Below, piece by piece: positions 1 to 10,800 of a DNA stretch of 64,000 nucleotides (positions are counted from its first letter, which is position 1; each line of letters starts with the position of its first letter). The notes under the pieces are model-generated. The model was given only the letters and a program-made list of their open reading frames with translations, was not told the DNA's origin and made no database searches. The stretch is from Carallia brachiata (Eukaryota; Streptophyta; Magnoliopsida; Malpighiales; Rhizophoraceae). The position numbers and the translations under genes are program-made. The stretch covers positions 244,202 to 308,201 of the forward strand of contig JADCRB010000061.1 of NCBI GenBank assembly GCA_021464245.1, written 5' to 3'.

Positions 1-3000
1 GAATGCAATTCATCCCAATGCGAAAAAGGTGCTCACCTCAACCTTGCAAAGAAGGCTTAAAGGTATTTCCTTTAAATAGTGACCTGCAGTAACCTTCATA
101 GATATCAACTTCAAAGAAGAACTGGATATGGGCCAACCCGGATGGACCTTTATTAATGCATCAACTCCAACTAAATGAGCAACTACTGTTTCATGTCTAT
201 CCAAGTATTCCAATGAGTACCTGCGTTAGGCAAGATCTCAATCTAAAATCTCAATTGGTTAGAAGAACAAAGCCAAACAAATAAAGACTGGCGAACAATT
301 TCCTTAATACGTCTGTGAAAATGTCAGAGTATCAAGAACAATTAACTCAGCCTTAAGCATTAAAGTCTCACCTTGGACAATTTGCATTCTTCACCACAGC
401 CCGCCTCAAGGTGCATTCGATAATCCTGTCTTGCACTTTTCCCACAAACCACTCCAACGAAGACCTCGTCTCCGCTAAAGCCAACTGTGAAGATAACTCT
501 CTGCTACATTTCCAAATAACCCGTTATGTTCCAATAAGAGTAAAGCAAATAAATTGCAGAGCAGACATTATAGAAAAAAATTGGATAATAGATATAATCA
601 TTCCTCCTGGAAGTAGCATCTCCTATTTGAAGCCGGATGTATATATTCATCTTCGTTTCAATTGATTATGCCCAAAGTGGGTAAACAAACAACACAAAAC
701 GCACCTCCTAAAGCAACTTCTAAGAATTTCAAACATCCATATAAACAGAACAATCACAATTGTTTTCACGATTTCAATTTTTCAATCAACAATCTAAAAG
801 GAAACATAGGTTGTAGACACTACTTAAGCTTTGCTCCCAAGGATCCTCAAATTGCACGGATCTCCAGTATGAGTACACAAGCCAACCGTTGCATATTCCT
901 ACCAACAAATTCCTTATGAATATTCAAAGATGAGAGTAAGACAGTGATATTATGTCCATTAGTAGTTGTCAGTGTAATCTTTTAAAAAGGACTAGAAGTT
1001 GGTGCAATTTGCTGTTGTAACAGGAGACAGCTGTATTATTCACCCTATAATTTATTATTTGATAGAAGTTTCACAAGGTGGATCATTAGTTGACCCAAAT
1101 ATCTTACTTCCACAGAATAATTACTAACTTATGTTGGCCATATTCCAGGATTCCACATTTTCTGGGCTCAGAAAGACTACAAAGTTCCATGCTTTGGCAT
1201 CAATGAACATAATACAGTTGTAAGGCAGAATGATGAATGCAAAGGGAAGGAAATTCTGTTGTAGCAAGGATTACATTTTGCTTAATTGCTCAACAGTATG
1301 TACCAAAAAATATATCCAAGGGATGTAAATCCACAGAATTAACAAACCTGAAGGACTTCGCAGCATCAATAATATCACCAATGTATACATCATTTGGAAA
1401 TATCTGAGCAAAAACAGCAAACAGCATTACTAACCATGACCAAGCAGACAGTACCAAATTGAGGAAAAGAAATAAGATAGCACATATTCCAAAGCAATAT
1501 TATGCGACCAGGTTGTTAACTTTTCCCTATGTGCCAGGATGTGTTTTAAAATATGTACGACTTTGAAGGAGAAGAATCTGATGTTCTGCCTCCCTGGGCA
1601 CTTTTATCATCACATACTTCCAAGAACCTTTATGCAAGAGATGCTATGATGTTTGGTAGGAAAAAAAATGGTATCCATACCTCAACACTCTTGACTTCCA
1701 TCGTTCCATTAATCAATTCTATCAACAATTCATGATTTATTTCAGAAGCCTCAGTGGCGTCTCCAATATTCTGTGGGCACAATGGTCCTTGTAATTTTGG
1801 AACATACGTCCGCAACGATAATCTAATGCAGGTTCCATCAAATTCAATTACTTTTAAACCAGATAGTGCCTCTTCAATTTGTTCCAATGCATCAAACCTG
1901 GCAGTAATTAACAGAGAAGTATATGCAAAGCAGGCACAGAAGACATAAGATAGGCAAATAAGTGAAGCCTGAAAAGACACTATCACCTTTTAAATACATA
2001 TTCAAAATCTTGCAAAGACTTTAAAATTGAATTTCTCTCATCAATCTGATTTTTCAGCTTCAAAACCTGATAGGACATAGAACAGCCACAAACAGAATCA
2101 ATACCTACAGGGAAACACTCTGTTAAAGAAAAATTAGACAATTATTGGCTACAGCACAAAGGACCTATGCAATGCTTTTAATGTAGATCAAAGTCAACAT
2201 TCTGATGGAATAAAATAATTCAAAGTATCGATAGCATACTGCTAAAAGAACACACCATTTGATTTCCCTTTTACATTCATCATCACCTGGCTGTTTGTCA
2301 CCTTTGTATGATTCTATACACTTAAGAATATAACAAATGCTATGCTTTCATCCTTGTCATTTTACTATGACATGTAAAGTTCAAGCAGTGTTAAACAAAA
2401 GGATAATCCTATTAATACCTCAAATTCGTCGTCTCCATGCATACAAGTCGAGTTTGATTCATCTTCTTTGTTGAAGGATGCACAATCACTTCCTTTTTTC
2501 TCCTATCAAAAGGTATGCAAAATGAGATTCCAAGGACTGAATGTCCTCTTTTTTGCTGTGTAAGTAACCCTCAGAATACAGGTAAGAAACGCAGCACATG
2601 ATGATGTAAGAATGCTCAACATTATTATCGACTTCCAACACTCAGTTTTGAAATCCTATCTTCAAATCAGAGTTTGAATTCGACTACAATCATGAAATAG
2701 CCAGTATGTCATTTCATCAAGTACTTGGAATGCAAGATGCACAGTAAATAAGAGTTTCAGATAAACATGTGAAGAATTAGAGCAAGGAATAGTCCAGTGT
2801 CTCATTCATCGGCAAAAATTCAAGTAGAGCTAACTACATGTTGATATTAAATCTCTACTAAGGACAACCAAAAATGTTAAACGATAATTTGGCACATCTC
2901 AAGGACAAATGTAAAGTACCTTGTCGTAGGTACACAGAGAACTGAAGACTGAGGAGGAAAAAGAGTCTGTGATGGACTACAAGACAAGCAAGCTGATTGT

Positions 3001-4541
3001 GTGGGACCTAGGGAAATGTCTCACAGCATTCTGTGAATCTATATACGTTCATACACAAGCAAAAGTAGTGATGTGTGCTCTGTTGGATAAAAAGACAACA
3101 AGCAAAATAACAATACAACCAGTAACAGTATAATCATAACGTGTAATGAGTAGGGCCAAGTCAACAGCAATTATGTCCACTATCTGCGTCTCAGTATCGC
3201 AGTGACACCCAGAATTTGATGCAACATTGTTACTTGAAGACAGTGACTATCTTGTTTTTTTTAGGTACCCACATGCAGTAACAGCCAATGACTTCTTGCG
3301 GTCCCAAAAAATTGTCATTGAGGCATAAGCATGACCCAGTATATTTCATTTGGAGAATCAAACATAGAAAATTTAAAGTGCATGTTCTGAACACACCAAC
3401 CTGTGATGTAATAGTCCAATAAGCCCTTCATCGCTTCAAGATCATTCTCCATCTGAGTAGAATCTAGAAACTCACCAAAAACTTAAAAAGTAAATGGACC
3501 AATATATAAATGTCGCATTACACTTCTTTGTAAAAATTCCAAACAAATATAATAATTATAACCTTCCTTATGGGTTCTAGTAAGAACATCAATTTCGTGA
3601 CATATCTTAGCACTCTCAGCCTCCGCCGTGGTCAACTCATCCTTCAAGTGATCAACAAAAACGCCTGCATCAACAAACATCCACTGTAAGCATATGGAGC
3701 ACAAAAAACTACATGATTTCCCTCAAAAAAAAAAAAAAAAACGATTTTTTTCTTTCTTTCTTTTATCTGAATTCTAATCTGCAGGCTTCCAGACCCTGGT
3801 TTCCTCACACAGTTTTGCACAAGTTACAACGTATTCCGCATTTGAGATTTGTAAAATCTCTGTAAGAAGAAATCAGAGATCCGGAGAGAAACGATTCATC
3901 CAAAATGTCCCAAACATCAAATTAACAAGTTCCAGATCTACATGCAAGGTATTAAAAAAAAAAAAAAAAAATTGAACCGACGAAATTAGACTGTTTGACC
4001 AAATAACTAAAAAAAATTAAATCAAGATGCAATCAAAAGAAAAAAAAAAAAAAGAATGGAGTAGACAGAGAATTACCTAAATCTTCAATTCCTAAGAAAC
4101 TGAAATCGGAGCAGTCCGTCATAATTTGCTTCACTTTGCTCTGTCGAAGAATTATCACAATTTTCATTACAAGAAAGAGATGAAACAAAAATACAATAAT
4201 GCTGGGAAAAGGATAAAGGTGAGAAAAAAGAAAAGAAAAAAAGGAGCAAAACCTGAAGTTGAAGAGCACAATCTTGAAGTAATGGTTGTCCATCTGGCGA
4301 GGCCGTTACGGGGCCATCCTCGTCTTTGCAGTTACTGTGAATTTCTTCGAGCTCTTTTACCTGACTGCATGATTTCCCGTGTTGAAAGTTGAAACCCACC
4401 ACAAATCAAAACAATCAAGAAAACATTAAAAAAAAAAAAAAAAAGAAAAAATAAAAGGAGAGAGAAGAATGAGTCAAAAGAAGAGAAGGACCTGCGAATG
4501 GCGTCCAGATCAAGAGTCTCTGATGAATGTCCGCTCTCCAT
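1..4541 (-). CDS. Conserved plant coiled-coil protein, unknown function (3' end off window)
   Basis: I recognise this as a conserved plant protein but cannot assign a function. On the minus strand the ATG at 4541 opens MESGHSSETLDLDAIR. Exons that keep phase are 4541-4492, 4364-4253, 4140-4077, 3664-3563, 3463-3401, 2492-2419, 2066-1987, 1897-1681, 1403-1348, about 484-372 and 220-37. The last ends at a GT donor, so more coding sequence lies beyond position 1. The N-terminal half is acidic and coiled-coil-like (VDHLKDELTTAEAES). The C-terminal half is globular (IEFDGTCIRLSLRTYVP, then SSLEWFVGKVQDRI, then MEYLDRHETVVAHLVG, whose first residue is read here as ILE-YLDRH context). A coiled coil followed by a compact domain is reminiscent of kinetochore RWD proteins, but this is speculation. 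The exon 9/10 junction does not keep phase with the strongest splice sites, so that boundary is uncertain. It is divergent from the beta-galactosidase gene starting at 7872. Confidence 0.6.
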
Positions 4542-4809
4542 TTCTCGCTCTCTCTCTCTCTCTCTAATCTGAATTGCTTCCCGCCCAAAGCTTCGTCGCC
4601 GGCGGCGAGCTAAGCGAAGGATTTTCAGTACTTGAAACTACGCCGTTTCCTGGAAAGCTTCGCACTTGGATTCCCTTTTAACCGTTGACGCACTTTCAGT
4701 CGGTGTAAAATAAAAGCAAAAAATAAAAAATGAAAAATAAAAATGACGCCGACTTTAATTTAAGTAGCCTCAAACGACGTCGAAGCAGGCTTTGGGAAGT
4801 GTCTTTACT

Positions 4810-5460
4810 AAAATAGATCTGACCACGGTTCGGTTTTCATTTAGTTACGGTTCTGAACCGTCAGTTTTTATTCTAAGACATCTTGAACTTTAACTAAATT
4901 GTCCCTGTCAACGGTCCGATCTGGTTCCTGTTCATTAGCGGTTTTAGTTCTGATTATAGATGATTCATCAATAGTTTCGATTCTGGTTTATCAACAGTTC
5001 TGACTCCGATTTGATCTATTTCTAATTTTTTTTACGGTCTAAAATTGTAAAAATAAAATTTGAATTAAGTTAAAAATATAAAATTTAAATAACAAAAAAA
5101 ACTTGGATTTAATTATTTATTTATTTAAATTGTTTACATATCCCCTGTACAGGAATTAAAGCTCACATAGTTCTATTCCTTTCAAAATTTTACTTCACCA
5201 TTTATCACTTTTTTACTTACAATATGTACTATCAATCACTTTTGGTTGCTTGAAAAATTTATCAGATAAACCAGCAATTGAACTATCGGTTCTATGATTC
5301 CTAAAAGAAAGAGGCAAAACTGAACCTTTGTCCGACCAGTTCAGGTTCCAAAACCATAACCGTTTAGCCAGTCTAATTCAGTTTTGACAACTCAATTTTT
5401 ATTAACAGACGATTCGGTTCTAATTCGGTTCCAGCTTGAACCGAACTGGTAACCACCCCT
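4810..5460. mobile_element. Possible TIR element or repeat insertion (GGTTCGGTT termini)
   Basis: The segment is present in unit A but absent at the matching place in unit B, where the two flanks join as CTATACTAAAAACAAGGCCC (about 21950). The left end reads CCACGGTTCGGTTTTC. The right end read on the other strand is GTTACCAGTTCGGTTCAAG, so the ends share an inverted GTTCGGTT core. More GGTTCGGTT-type words occur inside. No coding sequence is visible. It could be a non-autonomous DNA transposon or a fragment of a larger repeat. The target-site duplication is not clear. Confidence 0.35.
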
Positions 5461-5499
5461 TTAATAAAAGCAAGGCCTTTTTATTTTTATTTTTAATAA

Positions 5500-6390
5500 A
5501 TTTATATCACGCATCTTTTATTCTACCACTAGTAATAAGCTATATCCTCAATTTTTAAGCATAACGTCTTGCACGTTAACGTTTACTTCTGATAACAAAT
5601 TACACTATCTGTCAAAAAAAATTGAAATAATTACAAAAATGTTATTATAAATGACATAATTAAACTAATTTGCCTCTCAATATATATAAAATGAAAAAAA
5701 TTATCAAAAAAAGAAAAATATAAAAGGTAGAATTATGCACGATAATGTACCTTCAATGCCTTTATAAAAAGTCCCCCCCTACTCATTCAAAATTCCAAAG
5801 TTTCTTTGTGCGATCTCATTCAATACCTAACAGAACCCAATAGCTGAGTAGTGCTCAAAACAGCTTTAGTAGCCATAAAAATTGATATTGTATTGTAACA
5901 AAAAGTTACAATATAGCCCAAACCACAAAACTAAAAAGAAATGTCTTCATTTAATGTTAATCACGATAGATTAAAGAACTAACAAAAGATATAAAACAGT
6001 TATTTGTCATATTAATACATTTTAATAATTGCACTGCTACTCGAAAAATAAAGAGAAAATGTCAAAATGTGTGCATGGACTTATATGTAAGGCATCAAAA
6101 TATAAGTATCCCAACATGTTAAGTAGTTAATTTTCTTTTTCTTTTTTCACTTTTTCTATGTTATATATACTGAGAGGCAATTTAATCTTATTGTGTCATT
6201 TATAATCACATTTTTTAATTATTTCAAACTTTTCTAATAGAGAGTGTGTTTTGTCGTCAAAATTAAATGTTGTGGTGGGAAATATTACACTTAAAAATTA
6301 AGAGTGTAATTTATTACTATCCTTAAAATAAGAGAGTGTGATTTGTTACCGCTTTTAAAATAGAAAATGCGGATGTAAATTCCCCTTTAT
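5500..6390. mobile_element. Long inverted-repeat (foldback/MITE-like) element
   Basis: The two ends are inverted copies of each other. The left arm at about 5595-5715 (AATTACACTATCTG, TTGAAATAATTACAAAAATG, TTATAAATGACATAATTA, TTTGCCTCTCAATATATATA) matches the reverse complement of about 6130-6265 (ACACACTCTCTA, TTGAAATAATTAAAAAATG, TTATAAATGACACAATAAG, TTGCCTCTCAGTATATATA). A weaker match extends outwards to near 5510 and 6380 (GCATCTTTTATT versus GCATTTTCTATT). It is absent from unit B. It has no transposase-like frame, so it would be non-autonomous. An imperfect CAAGGC-TTTTAT word flanks both sides and may be an old target duplication. Confidence 0.6.
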
Positions 6391-6613
6391 TTTTTGGTAC
6401 ACAAGGCTATTTTATCATGCTTTCTGTGTTGGGCCTTTTTGATAAATTGGATTGATTAGCGGGTGAGGTCCAAATATTTCTAGCCTCGCGCGCTGCTGAG
6501 TAACCCACATAATAAAAAATGTTAAAAAAAAAAAAAACAAATGACGCCGACTTTAAATTTAAGTAATCTAAACGACGCCGGAGCAGTCGTTGGAAGCGCG
6601 TCAACTGTCCCTC

Positions 6614-6621
6614 TATAAATA
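6614..6621 (+). promoter_or_regulatory. TATA box, distal promoter of BGAL9 copy 1
   Basis: TATAAATA sits in CTCTATAAATAGTACTCAAGG. The same box and flanks recur at 22302-22309 in unit B, with GCCCAAGAATTGCAACG about 35 nt downstream in both. It lies about 1.25 kb upstream of the ATG, so using it would require a long leader, probably with a 5' UTR intron. A possible acceptor is TCTCCGCAG just before 7794. Transcription start is inferred, not seen. Confidence 0.4.
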
Positions 6622-7871
6622 GTACTCAAGGCCCCAGTTCCCAGCCCAAGAATTGCAACGGCTATATTGTTAGTTTATTATTATTATTTCTTCTTTAGGG
6701 TCTCGACTTCTGAGAACCAAGATTTTGTTTCTCAAACGATTATTTTACGATTTCTTCCTTGTCACCTTCTTGTGCTGTGTTTTTATGAATCTTTATTGTC
6801 TTTTTTTGTTTTAATTTTTACTGTTAGATTGTTTGCTACTCTTCTATGAAAATATGATAGTTTTTTAAAAGATTGAATCTACGATTTCTTTTAACTGCTT
6901 TATTGTGCTGTATTTTTATAAATCTCCGTAATCTTTCTGTCTTTTGTTTTTTTTTTTTCAATTTTGCTGTTAGATTTTTTGCCACTATTCTCTAAAATTA
7001 GAGAAACCTTAAACATTTTTGGTGGTTATTGAAGAAGACCAAGAACAATGAAGCACTATCCACAATGCTTTTTCTTTTTCTTCTCTTTAATTGTTTGCAA
7101 GAAATTGCGAACAATTTCTTGCGCATATTTTGTTTTGTTTTCCTTTTGAAATAAAAATTAACTTGTATTTTTGTATATTTATGTTATTTTTTTGTAAGAC
7201 AGATCCCAAAAAAAAGACATGTAAATGTGGAACAATTAGTAGTTGAGAAATAAAGTGAGTAAAATTAGGGATTAACTACAAATCTTTCAAGGGATTGATT
7301 TGGGTTATTCTTATTAACTTCACTTGGTCCATCTGAATCAACGGCCAAGTTGGTTCATCTGATATGGGTACACTATTTGTTTGTGTTAGATTACGGGTAA
7401 AATCAATAGAACCAAAGGTCGGGCGACAACCCGAACCGGAAACAGTCCTGGCCCGGTAAGTACAGTATCGTTGTCCAAAAGCATTGTTCACGTTTTATCA
7501 TCATCGTTAGTTGGTTAGGTTGCCGACTTGGCAGCAAAATCCAAATTCTCTCTTATTAACCTCCGAAAAAATTATAATTTCGGTAAAAAAATTACGAAAA
7601 AGATGTTAAAAATAATTAATCAAATTTAATATAATATTAAATAAGTTGTAAATATAATTAAATAATAATAATTTTTTAATTTTTTTAATATATTTAAATT
7701 AAAATTATTAAAATTGATACAATCATTTATATTTAAATAATTTTTATAACTTTTTGTCGGAAAATAAACAGTGCACAGTTTACCTCTCCGCAGGCAGAAG
7801 GCCCCATTTTCCGGATTTCTGCTTATTCATCAGTACGCGAAACAGTCTGGTTTTGGCAAGCAGATTGGAAA

Positions 7872-10800
7872 ATGGAGGTAACAGGAAGAAGAAAAAGCAG
7901 AGGACGAATTGTAGTGCTGCTACTGCTGACAGTGATGATTAACGTTTCAATCGTGTGGGCCAACTTCTTCAAGGCATTCAACGTCAGCTATGACCACAGG
8001 GCTCTGATCATCGACGGCCGCCGTCGCATGCTCATCTCCGGCGGAATCCACTACCCTCGCGCCGCTCCCGAGGTGATTCAGACAAAATCTGGATTTCCAT
8101 TACTTTCGCGTGTTAAACATTGATCGAATTACTTCACTTTTTTTTTTCTTCGATAACACTTTTGCGTGATTCATACTTGTTGGCTGGGAACTGGGAGCGA
8201 ACGGTGATGGAAAAGTTCGTATAATATGTTTTTCAACTCATTTTTTCTTTAAAAAAAATGGAGTGAAGATCCGATGGTTTTTGTTGACTTTAAACACTCG
8301 GACCAAAAATATTATAACCTTTTAAATCTTGTACTCGCGGTAATATCTTATAGGGAGCTTGAGAATTTTGGTGAATTTAAATTGTTAGTTTGGTTTGGTG
8401 TACTAGGAATTCAGTAAAATTAGAGGGGTTAAAGTGTGTTGGCTGCAGTACAGTGTTATTTTCTCAGGCCTGCAACAAACTGATCGGTATTATGTTCACC
8501 TAATTGCATGTACATTGTGGTAAGTCCATTGTTTTGGTGATTAATTTGATCGTTTGAGCTCACATCTGTTTCTTGTAAGATAAGATGTGGCCCGATCTGA
8601 TTGCGAAGAGCAAGGAGGGCGGGGTAGACATGATTCAAACTTATGTATTTTGGAATGGACATGAACCAGAAAGAGGACAGGTGCAACAGACTTTTTGCTA
8701 AGCTGCTCGGTGATAATTGGTTTGTTGTCCAATATTTGAGAGAATTTTCCCATGTGTGAAAACATTTAAACTTTTTGTTCCTCTTCTTGTGCAGTACAAT
8801 TTTGAAGGGAGATTTGACCTTGTCAAGTTTGTGAAGATAGTGGCTGCTAATGGACTCTACCTGCATCTCCGCATAGGTCCTTACGTTTGTGCTGAGTGGA
8901 ATTTTGGGTCTCTACTTCTTTTTCCTTTTAATCTGAGTGTTTCTGCTTCTTTATAATTTCCCCAAATGTGATTTCTTTTTCTCTTTACTGCATGGTATCA
9001 TTTGTGTATGATTTATATCTCTGTTTTAGTGCATTCCTGTTTCTTTTTGGCATGTGTTTAGCCCCTAAAGGATCACAGTTTAACACAAAGCGGGCAGAGG
9101 TTTTGTGTCCCAACCAAAAGTCTGTAGTTTATTATAAAGCCTCCTGTTAATTTGGAATCATAGTAGCAATATTTCTGGCATTTATAACTGGAGTGGAAAT
9201 ATGATGCTACCTCCTTAGCACTTAAATAATAACATTCCTGCAGGTTACAAAGTTATTTTGAATTGTCTTCTGAATTTGTCATACAATACTGTAGGGGCTT
9301 TCCTGTTTGGTTGCGTGATGTTCCCGGCATTGAATTTCGGACAGACAATTCTCCATTTAAGGTGCAATGGCTTATAACATTTCGCTTGCAAATTTGAGTT
9401 GCTTGTTTTACAGTTCATGTGGCATGTTATGGTTCTTCAAGACTATTCTTTAAGTATTGGACCTAAGGTCTACGTAGGATAGATCTTTTGATATTGGTTA
9501 ATTTGCTCATATTGCCTTATGTTGTGTTTGCAAGTTTATACATTTAGAACTGAGATGATCCTGGGACAGTTTTCATTTTTCTACTGCATTTTCCGTCTCT
9601 TTCTTGGCCATTTGTGCTGGGCATTGTGCAGTTACCCATGCATCTCTTGGGATGGATGACAGTGGTGTTTTGAGTCATAAATTGCAACACCAAGTCATTG
9701 TGATCTATGTCTCACCAACCTTCTGTGACCCCTCCCTATCAATTGTCCCATTCGGGCATTCAATTTTGTGCCAATCTTTCTTTATACAGGTTTTCATTTT
9801 TTCTTTTTTTTTTGGTCTACAGTTTTCATTTTTTTCCTGGGCCAAAGGTTGGAGTTGAGATTGAAAATTTTGTTTTTTATTATTATTTTTATTTTTTCCC
9901 TGGCAATTATTTCCCACAAAACTGAGCACTTTATGTTTTTGTCATTTTTTGTGGGTGGGGTGGTCTGCATGATGCATAATTGCCTCACACTCAAGTGAAG
10001 TCAACAGAATTCAATGATCTCAGTGTCACAAAACAATGTCTTTTATTTTCAGGCAGAGATGCAGCGCTTTGTTAAAAAGATAGTCGATCTGATGAGAGAG
10101 GAAATGCTGTTCTCCTGGCAAGGTGGTCCAATCATCATGTTGCAGGTTGTTTAGACAATTTGTTGACATTGCGTGCATAATGATAAGGAGATAACTGTTT
10201 CATACAACTTATTATTTTGATCCTATGTCTACATTGTGCTACGAAAATCTGGGAGGTGAAATCAGAATCACATTCTCATTCTGCATGGTTCCAATAGTCC
10301 TTGCATGATAGAAACATTAAATGTTGCATGGGGATATGAAGAAGTGCCAAAATGTGGATATTCATTCTATCCTCTGCATGTTCTCATTTTCATGTATGTG
10401 GAAATCTTGTGACATGAGTAGGAGGCTCGAGTTAGAAATGGGTCGTTTCCATCCTAAAGGGATCATAGGAAAATTTTGAACCAACAGAACAGTCTGGGGC
10501 TTTTAGGCACCAATGCCAATTCCTTTTGTTAACTGATGCTGTGCATATTGTAACTAAAAATCCCCTAACAGCCATATAATTTTGCCAGATTGAAAATGAA
10601 TATGGAGACGTTGAGGGCTCATATGGTCAAGGAGGGAAGGAATATGTTAAGTGGGCTGCTCGGATGGCTCATGGGCTTGGCGCTGGAGTTCCATGGGTAA
10701 TGTGCAAGCAGACTGATGCTCCAGAAGACATTGTAAGGTCTTCACTTTCTGTAGCTGCATGCTATTTTCAAGCAATTCTTTTGGACATTAAATTTGTACT

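Larger units (their letters stand above)
4542..7871. other. Intergenic region between divergent genes, with repeat insertions
   Basis: The 3.3 kb separates the minus-strand coiled-coil gene from BGAL9 copy 1. A CT-rich microsatellite (about 4544-4566) lies in the 5' leader of the minus-strand gene. Two insertions absent from the equivalent part of unit B occupy about 4810-5460 and 5500-6390. A TATA-like box lies at 6614-6621. The last 300 bp before the ATG are very AT-rich. I see no convincing coding exon: the open frames here are short, AT-driven and not conserved between the two units. Confidence 0.6.
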
